NCBI RefSeq assembly: GCF_049243985.1
Contig: NC_135377.1
Span: forward strand, 65,482,145-65,546,144
DNA length: 64,000 nt
Direction of reading: 5' to 3'
Origin: Paroedura picta
Lineage: Eukaryota; Chordata; Lepidosauria; Squamata; Gekkonidae
This document shows, piece by piece, positions 21,001 through 36,000 of this stretch (position 1 is its first letter; every line of letters begins with the position of its first letter). The position numbers and the translations under genes were made by a program. The notes under the pieces were generated by a model. That model saw only the letters and a list, made by a program, of their open reading frames with translations, was not told where the DNA came from and made no database searches.

Positions 21001-24000
21001 TCTTTGGTGTACATCCCTTTAGTACATTTTTGCTGGTTTTGTCCTCACAACGGCCTTGTGAGGTACGTTACTCATGCCTTTCCAGATTGTTACATGTCAG
21101 GCTAGAGTACGGTAGGTGAAGCTTTTCCCAGCTGCTGGCATCTTATGTTGCCAGATTTCAAAACCTCACTGGAAGAGAAGCTGGTTCCCTTACTCTCTCC
21201 TGAGCCTTGAAATATTTGCTCATGATGTCAACTTGGGTGTTTGTGACCATGTCAGCATAAACATGGCCCATCCCCTTTGGTCATGGAAGTCTGCTGGGTG
21301 CCCTTGGGCCAGTCATACACACACACCTACCTCACAGGGTTGTTGTGAGGGTAAAATGGAGAAGGAGAGAATGATGTAAGCTGCTTTGCATCTCCATTGG
21401 AGAGAAAGGTGGGGTTATAAGTGAAGGAAAGAAATAATAAACAGGCAGTAACGGTAATAGAAGAGCTGATATTTTTAATATCCTGTTTTGCTCTAACAAA
21501 GCAGTATACAAACACCTTTCCCTTCCTCTCCCTACAGGAGATACCCTGGTAGATAAGTGAGGCTGAGACAGCTCTAAGAGATCTGCTTTGTGACAGCTGC
21601 ACTAAGAACTGTGGCTAGCTGTTTTTATTAGTGTGTGGTGTGCTTTACCAAGAAACCTTTCATTCATGTAAATATCATTTGAACAAACACAATGCAAGCT
21701 GGTGGATACAATATGGTATGTAGGCAATAACCCCATTTGGGTCATGTTCCTTAAGTTCATAATTCTGTCTGAATGCCATACAAGTAAATTTCATCAATTA
21801 TTCAATGTTTGCCCTGACCAGGATGACCCAGTCTAACTGATTTCATCATATCTTGGAAGCTAAGCAGAATTGACCCTGGTCAGGATTTGGATGGGAGACC
21901 TCCAAGGAACACTAGGCTCATGACACTAGGGCAGGCTGTGGCAACCTATCTCTGAACATCTCTTGCCTGGAAAACTCTGGGGTCACCATAAGTCAGTTCA
22001 CCCCTTCCCATTAGTATTAGAGGCTGAGTTCATTTCAGTGTTGGTAAAATTGTCTAGCAGAAATTCTGTGAAGAAAGTGACTTGGATCTTTTGTGGGGCA
22101 TAGATTTTGGTGTGTTTGCCCCCTTCCTCTCCATCTTTAGGAGGCAGCAGAAGACAGCTTGATTCATGATGGCATTTGATTAGTTCTGCCTATCTGCAGT
22201 TTTAACTTGGTGGGTTTTATTGTATTTCATTTGTATCTTCTTGCATTAGATTGTTTGCACTGCAAGCCATGTTGAGTTCCTTTAAGGCAGATAAATAAAC
22301 TTGTCCAGACCTTGCCCAAATCTGCACGAGACAAAAAGTCTACCTGCTCCTTTCTTGATCAAATGTGGTCGGAACAGTTTTACTTTGGCCACTTTTCTAT
22401 ATTCCCCAGATGCATTGCCTGGGCCCCAAGTCTGCTACTGATAAAACTGTAAATAGCTTTGTGTCAGTGAACCTGCCAAATGTTGTCAGTAATTCAGTGA
22501 CTCTCCTCTTTGACCTCAGAAGAGTATCCCTTCCTCCTCCTCCAGATTTCATTGGCAGACTTGAGTTCAAAGTAGAAAAAATGCAATGAAGATCAAAGAA
22601 GTTGGTAAAGAAAGATCAACAATGAGTTCTCACAGCTGCTTGTCTCTACAGTGACTATGAGTTTAGCTAACTATCCCCCCCCCTTAATTTTGTGGCTGTT
22701 TCCTTTATCAGGTATGCTTGCAATATTAAAGCTTCACTTTATGGCATTTCTTAGCATTTGGTCAATCTGGAAGATCAGGAATATAGGGTACAATTGTATG
22801 CAGAATTGGTCCATTCAAAATCCACCAAAATAAATGGATGTAGACTGGCATAATTCTTTGTGGGATTGCATGGTACCTGCAATCCATCAACTTTTTCTTT
22901 TTTAACTGCTTTTAAGCGTAAACACTGTGTACAAATGTTGGGATTTATTTATGTTTGAAATGCACACGCAGCCATGCCCTAAGCTGAGTTTTGGCAGTGA
23001 CCTTTAGGGTTGGGCCTGATCCCTTTGAGGCTCACCCTCATTCATGTTTTAAGTATCACCTTTCTCAGAGAGCAGTGTCAGCCGCTCCCTGTCCCCAGGG
23101 CTGAACATGCCTGTCTCTGTCGTTTTCCCAGCTTCTGTAATCCTGGGAACGGAGGAAAAAGTCTGGTTTCTGTTCTCAGCCATTTGTCTTTTGGAGCCAT
23201 TTCCCCCCCCCCCCCATGGCAGCTTTAGCACCCTCACAAACATTCAGTGCTGTTAACCCCTTTTGGAGCGGCTAAGATCAGCAGTGTGAACGGCTACTGC
23301 CCATTTGTTTGTAGACCACATGGAAAGCCTTTTTAGTGTTTTATGTGACCCTCTTTCCACTGCTGTCGATTTTAGCTGTCTTAACTGCAGAATTGTTGTT
23401 GCCACCTATATACACAACACACAAAGGTTTAGTTTGCATGATCAGCAAGAAAATGCCATGCATGCTGTTCTCGTGCTGTTACTTGGACATCTGCATGTGT
23501 ATTTGCCTTCTTCAAAGTTAACTTGACATAGAATCCACATTAGTGCTGCAGAGAGACATAAGAATTATGAAGCATCATTTGTTAGGGAAGCAGGTAATAG
23601 TTATCATCCGGTTTAGATCCTGTGGCACCTTTTCTTTTGTGTAATGGTGCTTAGGATTGCTGGGTGTGTGTGTGTGTGCTTCCTCCCTGATTCTGGACTC
23701 CCACCGCAGACCCCATCCCCACATGCACTTTTACTCCAGGAATGCAGTTTCAGGGGGCTCCAAGGACTGCATCATGGGTGCGGAAGGGTCTGCTCTGTAA
23801 GGTTTACCCCTCTTGTGGGACTTTGGATTCAACCCTATATAAGGAAAAAAAACCTATTATTACTATTTTGAATGCACACAGTCATTCTATTAATTCAATT
23901 TTAAAATGAATCTGAATTATATTTTAGAAATTTAATATTAATAACGGGCCACTGTTTGCAAGGGAGACTGTGGTTTTTCCTCTACTTTTAGCATTTATTA

Positions 24001-27000
24001 TTTTATAATAATATAAAAACTTGATGACTCACCTATAAGGTAGGTAAGTGTTGTTGTTATCTCATCACAGACGAACTAAGCATTAGTTCCATAAACCATC
24101 TGGCCAGTTTTTGAGCAAATTTTCCTAGAGAGATTTAATTGGGGATTTCTTGCCCCATAGGATTCAGTCTGAGGCCTGATTTAAATGTGGTCCCAGCAAG
24201 GCCAACAAACTCCTGATTGTAGCTTTGCATGAGGATAACATGGAACAGGAGAGAACAATGTAAGCTTTTTTGGTTCCCTGTGAGGGAGAAAGGCTGAGTA
24301 TACATGAAGTCATTGCCTACATTTCCCCAGATACTTAACGTGGGGCTGCCGCCCTTGCTGATCCACTGTCTGTGTGACACCCGGCTGCCATATGCATAGC
24401 TGATTTGCATAAGTGGTGTCTGAGGAACTGCAAAGTTGTAGTGATAACTTCCTTTGCTTTGCCAGCATCATGTTAAAATTAGGCCCCTGTTGCTTGCAGG
24501 CTTGTTCTGCACCGGAAAAAATTCTAATTCTCTTCTGCCTTCTAATTCTCTTCTGCCCAATTGTTCAAGGGCATCACAGGAATCACGACAGTAAACACCC
24601 TGAGAAGAAACAATATACTGCGCAGCACATGATGGAAAGCTTAGGTTACAAATAATAATAATTAGCAATATTCTCAAATGGGGATTGTCCTGTGTCCTTC
24701 TCACAAATCCGTCATTTTGACCTAGGGAGCCCTACCCTGTGTGAATAAATACCGTTCACCCACCCCATCACTACATCCAAGTTGTGAGGGAGGAGTGCCC
24801 TGTGTACGCCGTGACTAAGGAACAGGTCCTATGATTAAAAAGCATCAAGATCTACCTGCTTGCCAGGTAGAGAGTGAATAATCAGAAGTGAAAGTAGAAT
24901 GAGAGACCTTTGCCAGAAACTGTGGAGGAGCATTCAGTTTAAGGCAGGGGTGGCCAAACTGTGTCTCTCCAGATGTCCATGGTCTACAGCAGGGGTAGTC
25001 AAACTGTGGCCCTCCAGATGTCCATGGACTACAATTCCCATGAGCCCCTGCCAGCGTTAGACTACCCCTGGTCTACAATTACTATGAACCCCTGCCATAC
25101 TGGTTAATTGTAGTCCATGGACATCTGAAGAGCCACAATTTGGTCACAATTTAAGGGGTTCCTGAGAATCTGGCTTGATACTTCGGCCTGCCTGAGAGCC
25201 GAATGCTGTGGCTGGACCTGTGCTGTTTTTTCTTAGGCCAAATGGTAGGCTAGCAACTTGCAGGATCAGTATGGGTGACTCAATGCTAAAGAATGCAGCA
25301 GTGCAGACAGATAGTTGATTGAGGGAAATTAGACTTCCAGGAAGGGTCAGTCCTGATGCAAAGCTGCTGTCCACTGAGAGATTAGAAGCAGGCTGTGGGA
25401 TTGTAGGTTTTCATCCCCTTTATCCCTTCTTTAACCTGTGTTTTGTGTGCTCTGGCCTAGCAGCACTGCTAACCATGTGAGGTTGCAGTCAGATTCTCCA
25501 TGAAATATATATTTGGCTAAAGACTGGAGGATGAGAGGAAGCAGGATGCAGGGCTTTGTGATGGCTTGTGGCAGGTATTTCTGATCATAAATTACAGCGA
25601 ACACATGTACATCTGTTTGTAAGAAGAGTTGGTTTTTACACCCTGCTTTTCACTTCCTGAAGGAGTATCAAAGTGGCTTACAATCACCTTCCCTTCCTCT
25701 CCTCACAACAGATACCCTGTGAGATAGGAGGGGCTGAGAGATTGTCCTGTGAGAACAGCACTATCAGTGCTGTGATGAGCCCAGGGTCATCCAGCTGGCT
25801 GCATGTGGAGGAGTGGGGAACCAAACCCGGTTTGCCAGACTAGAAGCTGCCGCTCCTAACCACTATACTTCAGCCTACAGGCATTCACATTAAAAGTAAA
25901 ACTACATAACGAAATAGTCCATGTGTATTAATTTAGGATATGAAGAAATAATTATTCTTGGCATTAATCTTTTTAATGTATCATGCTATTTTTTATTCTA
26001 TTTCTATTCTTTATAAAAATAAAAAAGATGTTATTACAAAGAAAAAAAGAAAACTAGTAACCAATTATTGGATAAGGTACCGGTTTGATAGCCAGTATGC
26101 TGTAGTGATTGGAGGGTTTGCACTAGGAACTGGGGGACCCAGGTTCAAATCCCCACTCAACCATGGAAGCTTGCTAGGTCTCAACTAAATCTGTCTTACT
26201 GAGTTACTTAAAGGGCAAAATGGATGAAAGAAAAACTATCTGAGCCACTTTGGTGTGCACTGTATACTGTGCAATTTTGACTCTCGAAAGATTATCTCCT
26301 GGAAAACTTGTTGATCTTGAAGGTGCCACTGGCCTAGAATTTAGCTCTTCTCCTGCAGACCCGATAATCCTGGGGGCCCACGGAGATGTGATTTGCTTGC
26401 AGAAGAGCCTATGGTGGCTCTTCGTCGCTTGGCCCATATAAAATTCCCTCCAGCTCCTTACCTTGGTTACAAAATTAAATACATTGGAATGCCTCCTGAG
26501 GGGATTTGTGCCTCTGGCCTCTGATCTTCACCCTATTCCTAGCTCAGTACGCATCCTGAGACACTGATAATTGTTGGTTAAGCATTTGTGTACAGAGAAA
26601 TGAGAATGTATCGTATATAATAATGTTCCCCACACCCATGCTGTTTTTTAAAAGAAAAAACACATTTTACTTCAGAATATATGTTAGGGTCGTGAGGTGT
26701 CATTGAACGGCCAAAGTCAGCTCTTTTTGGTATTACCTCAGAATCCTATTTCACGGACTCATCGGTGACAGTTTACTGTATTTCGGCCTTTAAAGTACAG
26801 TGCACCATGTTTGTTCTTTGCATTTGGAATCCAGTCTGGGCTCTTCTGTGCTTTTGATGTAATCCTTTGCATGCTGGAACAGGCTTGTTGGGAGGTGAAA
26901 ATGGAAAACGTGATTCTCTGCTCAGGTGTTGTCTGTGGAGAGAGGAATTGCTTAATTATTTAAATGGGGACAATAAGATTTTGTCAGAAGTGCTCTGGCT

Positions 27001-30000
27001 AGAATTGTGTGCACACATGCAAATCCAGAGGGTACTTCCCCTGAGGCCTAAAGCGTCTTTGTGAGTTCCTTGAAGCAGGGGCCATGTTTTGTTTCTAATT
27101 CACCACCTGAGGTTTCGCCCTGAGACTAATATGGCTCCATGGACTTTTCCTTGGGCTGCTGAGAGTCGTCTCTCCACCCCACCCACATCCAGGAAAGGGT
27201 GTGTGCCAGGGTACAGCTCATATATGTCACCATTAAAAGTTAACAATCGGAAAAAGTAATCATTATGGCTAGCTTGTGGCAGACTTAATGTGAAAGTATA
27301 AAGATGAGAGGAACAGAGTCCTCATCTGTCTTGAGCATGTATAGACCCTATTTTTGTTTAAGAAGCAATATATGTGACGTTGACCTAGTTTTGCCTATAT
27401 GTTGGGAGAAGAGTGGTGCAGTTAGGTTCTGGACTGAATGCTCTCATTAACACCACCAATATCTTAGAACTCATTTGTGGACCCTTTAAGGCTTCCCCAT
27501 GCTCCACCCCCAAAATCACCAGGTACTTCCCAACCTAGAACCTGCAACCGAAATTTTACGTGGTCCCTGTCCTCATTTGATACAATCTTGTGCAATTGAG
27601 ATCTGGTGTTTACTGCATGAAGGAAACTATTATTTACCGACATAGTAAATAATGGCATGTATCTTACCTTAGGCTAGAAGTTCTTCCAGTCTAAGGTTCC
27701 TTCCTCCAACAAGTGACTCTTCTATTGGAAGAGGACTCATTAGGTCCCTTTGGATGGTAAGATCCTATTCAAATGTGAAGCTAGAGCCAACTTTAAAGAC
27801 TTCCCCTGCAGGGCTCTGATCCTAAAGTCCAACCCTGATAGCCCTCTTTGACAGTGACAATTATATAGACAGACTAAGGTGTATAGGTCTAGCATAGGTG
27901 GGGGAAGCATTGTTTTCAGTATATCTAGCTGAGCTGGGCTTAGAGACAAAACAGAATTTTGAGTGGCTGGTGCTGTCTAGGATGCAAACTTGACAGCTGC
28001 ATCTGTTGTCCTCCTGTCCCTTGTCTAGATGTTGGCTCAGAATATATTGACCAAATATTTGAGTTTTCTAATTCTGACCTAGAGAGAGTTGTTTTCTTCA
28101 GTATTGTTTGCCAACAACAACTTTGGGGCCACTTTATGGATATGAGTACTTCATTTTGGAGTCACACCTATACATTGAACTGTATGTTTTGCAATAGTAT
28201 AAAACTGTGTTACAGATTCTGGTAGAGTTGCAGCTCGAGTTAGTGAATAAGTGGGTGTTTTTGCACATTCCTGCTGATTGATGTTTTCAGTAGTTCAGCT
28301 GCCTGCTTTCCTTCCTGCCCACTTTAAGGCCTTCCTTCAAAATGGGAGGAGGATCATTACAGGCCTCTAGGATGGGTAAAGATAGTAGTATTATTATTAC
28401 AGTGGTATCCTCCAGTATGAAAGTATTTGGAAACCTCTGCTGACTTAAGATGGCTCGGTTGCCAGTGACTTACCAGTCAGGAAAGCTAAATAGATAGATG
28501 ATTGTTCTGGCCTTCCTACCCCTTCCCCCCTGATTTGTGAATTTTTGGTCTGTAGCTGATCTTATCATGCCCTGCCTTGCCTGGGCAGACTGACCATTTA
28601 ACTTGCAGCGAAATTTCTTAGGGGGCCACTGGTACCCAGGAGCAAACAGAGCAAAACCCCAGCAATTTTGCCCAAGCCTTAGGAGACACTTGTTCTGGAC
28701 CCCTTATCAGTTTTTGTCAACTCACCGTCTCCTCCTCAGCTGTTGCCAGTTTGGGAAATGTTGCAGTGGGTGAGCTAGTAAGAATATAAGAAGAGTCCTG
28801 CTGGGTCAGACCCATCTTGTCCAGCATCCTGTCTCACACAGTAGTCAACCAGTTCTTCTGGAACACCAACAACAGGGCACAGATGTCAAGGCCTTCATTG
28901 GAACATCAGAAGAGCCTTGCTGGATCAGACTAGTGGTCCATCTAGTCCAACATGCTGTCTCTCAGAGTGGTCAACCAGTTCGTCTGGAGGGCCAACATCA
29001 GCGCACAGATGCCAAGGCCATCATTAGAACTTTGGAAGAGCCTTGCTGGGTCCATTTAGTCCAGTGGCCCACCAGTTCCTCTAGAGGGCCAACAAGAGGG
29101 CAGAGATTCCAAGGCCTTCCTGAGGTTGTCTCCTGGCACTGATATTCTGAGGTTCACTGCCTCTAAACATGGAGATGTCCTTTGTCAGCCATACTGAGCA
29201 GAGTATCCTTGCAATGCTGCATTGTACCATAGCAGGGGTCACCCAACTTGACTTGATTCAGGGTTGTTTACACTTCCGAGTCCACTCATGCTTTCTTGCC
29301 TCATACTTAGTTCTTGTCCTAAACTTGGAAGAGGAGCCAGTGAGATGTGAAGAGAAGGCTGTTTACCTGTTGGAAAATATGACAATCAGATATCACATCA
29401 TAATATAATAAAATGCCATGTGTTTGAGCTCATGTGAGGCACTATGGCATTTGATCGGTGATGGTTGTTTCGTAGGTGCCTGTCCTCACTTGAGTTCACA
29501 TTCATCAAATGAGGAGCAGGCATGTCTAAAGGCACGCTCATTAAGGCTGTTGAGAAGAAAGGGCCACAACGGCTGGCTGCAAAAGGCAGAACATGCAGTT
29601 GCTTTAAAAAGTTGGCTCTACTCGATCGGAGTGCTTGGCTGAAAATATGAGCTTGATATCTTTGCAGCAGAAAAACCCCAGTGAGGTGCGCACAGCCCTG
29701 GATTAGCTTTGGAAGTTAATTATTTTCATAAGGTATCTCTACATTGGCGTGTTTCTGTTCTTAATGGCGGGTGCCTCTGTTTGGGAAATGCCTGAGCTTG
29801 TTTCAAGAGCTCTGATCCCATCGGTGAGGTGTGGTTTCTAGTTTGGAGCACCTCACCCACAGTTAACCAGTGCTGGCTTGCCACTGTGGCTGAATCCCAG
29901 CATGGCCAAGTTCTGGCAAAGCACCTGGAAACACAAGAGAGCCTTGGCTCACAGCGTATAATAAATCATGCTGTCTTTAAAGGCTGCCTTAGTCTGATGC

Positions 30001-33000
30001 CCGCATTAGAAGCATAAGGATAACTGCTGTTATACAGCAGTTTTGTCCTGCAGTATTTTGCTCACACGGGGACTCACTAAGAATATAGGGGTTGTTAAAA
30101 GTCTAAGCGGAATAATGATCAATGGGAGGATCTAAGTCAGCCTTTCTCAACTTTTTTTTACTGTTGAGAAACCCCTGAAACATTATTCAGGCTTCAAGAA
30201 AGCCCAGGAGTGGGGACGATCGTGCAGATTATGGTTGGGAAGCATAGCTATGTACACGCCCACCCAGGGCCCCACCCCCTCCAGGCCCTTCATTGGTTGT
30301 TGGGGGGAAGGGGAGGTTGATATGACCATATATGGCCATATCACCCACTAAGTGTTTAACAAATTAAAAAAAAATTAAATCCCACCTATTTGGGAAACCC
30401 TGGTTGAGAAAGCCTGGTCACCACCAAACAAATGGAATGATAAGTAATCGGAGTCCTTTAAGCTCTCCTAGAATGCTCAGACCTAGATAGTCTGCGGAAG
30501 ACCGATACTGTCAGATCTTGGAAGCCAAGCGGGATCGGCCCTGGCTAGCACTTGGATGGCAGACATACCAGGGTCACGATGTGAGGCAGGCAGACGCAAA
30601 CCACCTCTGGACGTCTCTAGCCTGGCAGCCAGGCGATTTTAGGATCTCCTGGATACAGTACAGACATGCTATACCTCTCCTGGTATGTATGCAATATCTG
30701 AACTCCCCAAGTGGCTGTAAATGTCACAGTGACCAGAATCTTGTGGAACCAATTCACACTGTTGTTTTACCGAGATTATACTTATGCGAGTTGGATGTTT
30801 CCTATTGTCTACAAAAGGTGTAACATCTGCATCACGGCTCTCTTCTTTCCTTATCAGAACCTTCTAGCGCAGGGGTAGTCAAACTGCGGCCCTCCAGATG
30901 TCCATGGACTACAATTCCCAGGAGTCCCTGCCAGCGAATGCTGGCAGGGGCTTCTGGGAATTGTAGTCCATGGACATCTGGAGGGACGCAGTTTGACTAC
31001 CCCTGTAGCGCATGGGCCTGTAGTTCATCATTACTTCAAGGAGGGCTGGCTGCACATCATCTGAGTTATCACTTATTTGAATCTGCGATAGCGTCTGATT
31101 TTGTAGGGTAGCATAGAAAACTTGTTCTCACGTTAATTGTCAGCTCCAATTTCCAGGGTCGGGCTTATTCTAATTATACAGGTTTAGGATGGTGCGACTT
31201 AAGCTTGAGCAATTATTATAGTTGCAGCCCAGGGAGCTTTAGGGGATAATCTAAGTGAAAAGGCAGGTCCCTGCCTAGAGGTGCTGCTGCTGGAATGTGC
31301 TGTCAAGTCGCAGTTGATTTATGGTAAGCCTGTAGGGTTTTAAGAGACATTCCACTCCATGACCCTGGTATTCCATGGAGATCTCCCATCCAAATACTAG
31401 CCTGGGCTGACCTTCTGAGATCTGAGAAGATCAGGCTAGCCTGGGCAATCCAGCTCAGGGTTCCCAGAGGTGCAACCAGCCTAAATTTAGTAATTTGTGA
31501 AGCTTCCTTTTGGTTTCAGGTCAGGGGCAATCAAGGACCTAGGCCTTCTAGAAGTTGTGAGATTTGAAAGAGGTTTTGAAGGATGAGAATGGGTACCAGG
31601 TGCCCCTCCAGCTAATACTTATTTGAGTAAGAAGTTCCACATTTGTATACCGGTTTCATTCTTCAGCTAGATCCTATCGGTACTTGTGTTTGACACACAC
31701 ACATCATGTTCTCACAGTGTTGAATAGGAGGCTGCTGACTCAGCGTTATAATTCAGCTAGGAGGCCACAGAGGGAGGGGCCGGTATTATCACGTGGATCT
31801 TCGCAAAGCCACGCTGATTGCAACACTTTCATTTAAACAAGGTGTGCCACTTTCCAATGGAACATATTTATTTTGTGGTGGATTACAACAGAGTGATTAA
31901 TACAGCTGGTAACGTGTTTTCTTCTTTCCTCCACCCCCAGTCAAAATGGAACCGGCACCATGTCCAGGCGTCAGAACACCATCCAGGAGCTTCTGCAGAA
32001 TTGTTCAGACAGTCTTATGCGTGCAGAACTCATAGTGCAACCTGTAAGTTTTGAGCCAAAGCAATTGCTTAAGTTCCTTTTGCTGCTGCTGCTGATTCAC
32101 TGCTTTGAAGAAGGAGCCAATGCAGATATAGCCCATAGAAAAAGTGCACTGGAGCTAAGGCTGGTGAATCCATATAGGATATGTAGTATGAGCTACAGGC
32201 CCTGCACTTCCAAGGGCCCCGCACAGTGCCTTCCCCCTCATGGATCAGGGCTGCATCATCTCTCCTCCCCCCTTTCCCTCTTTAAAGACACTTGGAGTGA
32301 CACCTCTTTCCACTCTGGGTGGGCCCTCTGCCCACAGTCTGGCTTCTCCCTCCACAATTGTGCCCTTCTAGGGCCCCACAAATCCTAAAACTGGCTTTGG
32401 TGCTATGGGCCCTGCGAATCCTTAAACCATTCCTGACTGGAACAGTTTGTTAAAAAGGGGGCTGTACATGGTAGTCCATTTTGGGCTAAGTAGAATGGCA
32501 CAAGCACTTATTTTTATTCCCAGTTGCTCCCCGGAAAAAACTAATGTATTTCTTTATTTAGACGTGTGTACCCCACTTCCCCCACCCACGGTGGCCCCAA
32601 AGCAGCATACACGATCCCCCCTCCATTTTATCATCCCAGCCAGAACCCTCTGTTAGGCTGAGAGTGACTGGTCTATGGTCACCCGGTGAGTTTCCAAGGC
32701 AGAGTGGGGATCTCCGTAGCCTATCCAGACTTTTTCAACCTTTGGATCATGGAGGTACTGCTGAAATATTTTTCAGACTTCGAGGTACCAGGAAGTGATG
32801 TCATCTGGCCACACCTCCCTGCCACAACCCTGGAAGTAAGAGGAACCTTAGCCAGGAAAGGTTTAAATGGCTGGGGTATTTCCTCTTCTCTCCCCCTCTA
32901 GGCCCATCATTGGCCACTTTGGGATGGGGCAGGTCAACCTGGCCAAATAGGGGTAGGATTCTTTTTCTACCCCCCTTCTCTTTCCTCTTTGCCAGAAACA

Positions 33001-36000
33001 CAAGGTGCAGGGTAGGAGGGCTCTCTCCAGCCACCATTTTGATACCCCTCACCATTGAGGGACCTTTGTGATACCATAAGGTACTTTGGTTGGGAAACCC
33101 TGGCCTAATTTGACAGCCTGACCAGTACACCAGTCTGACTTTCCAGCCAGCTTCCAATTATACTTAATTCCCATAGGTATATAAACTGGGGTCCAGATCC
33201 AGCATCATTGTGAGGTCTGCCTCCTTGCCTGCTTCTCCTTTATTGATGCTCCTTTCTTCCTTGCTCACTTCCTTCCTATGATAGTTTCAGCCTGTTTCCT
33301 GACTGCATTGTCAGTAGAAATACTTGCAAGGGAATGGCCATTTGGTATAGCAGGACTTTAGAGGATAAAATCCAGGAGGAACAAACATGATCACTCAATT
33401 TTGCATCTGTGCAATCACTTAGAGTGTTTACGTTGTACAGGGCAGAGGAAGCAAGGCAAATAAAAATGGCCAGGTTGCTGTTGGGCCGGCAAGAGGATAA
33501 TGTGGTTGTGCAGATAACCAGCCTTAATTAGGCTCATTTCTGCTTTTGCTGCTTCTTCTCTACAGCTGCCATAACTGTTGTCTTTATTTTGTGGCGCCTC
33601 CTAGCTTAAAGAACACATGAAATGTGCCTTACTTGGATCTCTATCAGTTCAGCTCCTGAGATCCTTTTGGATGGATAAGCAGGGATAGAATCCGGGACCT
33701 TCTCTATGTAAACCAGTGTCCTACCACAGATCTGTGGCCCTGAAGAGAATTACATGGACCTTCCGCATTGAGGTTCTGTTTAACACTTTAAGAGGGGATT
33801 AGACAGATAGTTCTATCCGTAGTTGGCAGCCATTGTGAGCAAAGAGAACCTCCACATTGAGAGGCATTTAATCTCTGAATATCATTGTTGGGAGGTGACA
33901 TGAAGGGAAAGTATTTTTATTGACCCTTTGGGGCAACTGGGTGGCCATTGTGTGAAACAGGATATTGAATTAATTGACCCATTCATTTAACTCAGCCTGG
34001 GCGCTTCCTGTGTTTACTTAAAGTTTGCAAGAGATGTTCTGTCACTGGCCTGCCTAGCATCCAATTGTTTTTGGTTGTTTAAAGGCAGGGGTAGTCAACC
34101 TGTGGTCCTCCAGAGGTTCATGGACTACAATTCCCATGAGCCCCTGCCAGCAAATGCTGTCAGGGGCTCATGGGAATTGTAGTCCATGAACCTCTGGAGC
34201 AGTGGCCCCCAACCTGCGGTCCGCGGCCCGGTTCCCTCTCCCTGCCCCCCCGCAGTAAAAAAACTTCCCAGGCCGCAAGCATGCGCGATTTCGGTCGCGC
34301 ATGGCGCGTGTGCGCATGCACGGCCCAGCATGCACGATGCGTGGGCTGGGCAGTTGCCCTTCCAGTCCCCAGCCGAAAAAAGGTTGGGGACCACTGCTCT
34401 GGAGGACCACAGGTTGACTACCCCTGGTTTAAGGGGTGTGTGTCAAAGGGAGCTTTCATATGATATGACCCTCTTGTGCAGACCCCTTGAAACTGCCTCG
34501 ACTCCCCTAGATCAGCCCCTGCTTTAGTTTATCTTTAGAGCACTGCAAGGATCCCCTAGGAGTATTGGGTGGCAATGTGGAGACACTTGTGCAAAAAAAA
34601 AAGAGCCCAGTTTGACCATGGCCAGAGAACTATGGCTTCATTTTACTGTGCCCTTTGGACTGTCCATTGAATTAATTTTCTTGGAAGTCCATAATTTCCT
34701 TACTTTTGTGGGGGGGATATTAATAACTGGTGGTTGGGATTAGAATGACGTTGGGAGCACAAGAAAAGGCAGGAGCAGTTGAATATTAAAGAAAAAGTTG
34801 CTCAAGTTCTCAGGGGTTCTTGTTGTATTCATTTCCTCGGGGTTTTCACGAGGGTTTCCCAGTGGGTTGTACATCATCCATTCAAAGATAAATCCCACTT
34901 CAGCTTCAGAGTGTGTCAAACTTGTTAAAAGCACTTTGCTGGATTTACATACTTAATAGTGCTTGCTTAGCTAGTATAGTGCATTTCAGACAGACTCTGT
35001 GCCTCCTGTCTGGGGCTGCCACCCGCCTATTACATTTCCTGGGCTCATAGGGTAGTTCTGTCAGCTGGTATGGGGTTTTTAGGGGTTTGGGATAGGAGGG
35101 TTTTTTTAAGAGTTAATTGATTGCCTTATTGCTTTCATCTGTTCTGAGCTGCCGCAAGCCAGCTGGTTATTGGGAGCATATAAGTAGAATAAATAGAATA
35201 TAAAATAAATCAATAAAACATGCAGTGTTTCAATAAAATGAGCCTCTTGTGGCACAGAGTGGTAAGGCAGCTGTCTGACAGCTTTGCCCATGAGGCTGGG
35301 AGTTCAATCCCAGCAGCCGGCTCAAGGTTGACTCAGCCTTCCATCCTTCCGAGGTCGGTAAAATGAATACCCAGCTTGCTGGGGGGTAAACGGTAATGAC
35401 TGGGGAAGGTACTGGCAAACCACCCCGTATTGAGTCTGCCAAGAAAACGCTGGAGGGCGTCACCCCAAGGGTCAGACATGACTCGGTGCTTGCACAGGGG
35501 ATACCTTTACCTTTACAACATTGGGTCAGATTCCACGGGCCTCTTCTTCCGATGGCAATGCTTCCCTCTGGTTCAAGTCCACTTCAGTAGCATCTAGCTC
35601 CTGATGGCTCAGCTTGGTGTGCTCCTTAGCGATATTTTAAAGTTTGTGCCAATGTCATCTCTCTTGCACTTCTTTGACATCATACAACCATGAGTTTATT
35701 CTCTCCATTTAGGAACTGAAGTATGGGGATGGCATCCAGATCAGCAGGAACAGGGAGCTGGAGGAGTGCTTTGCACAGGCAAATGATCAAATGGACATCC
35801 TCGAAGGGCTTATCAGGGAGATGAGGCAAATGGGACAGCCTTGTGAACTCTACCAGAAAAGGTATTGCCGTTCTACCTCAGGATATTTCCAGTGATCTCC
35901 TAGTGGTATATGTAGAATTTTCAGAATCACGCAGAGCTGGAAGAGACCACAGTGGGCCATCCAGTCCAGCTCCCCTCCTTCTCAAGAACTAAAAACAAAA

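Noticed and set aside
18021-31940. Extra coding exons or a nested gene in DSP intron 1
   Set aside because: Open frames are short and none fits desmoplakin or another known protein; exon 1 joins exon 2 cleanly in phase.
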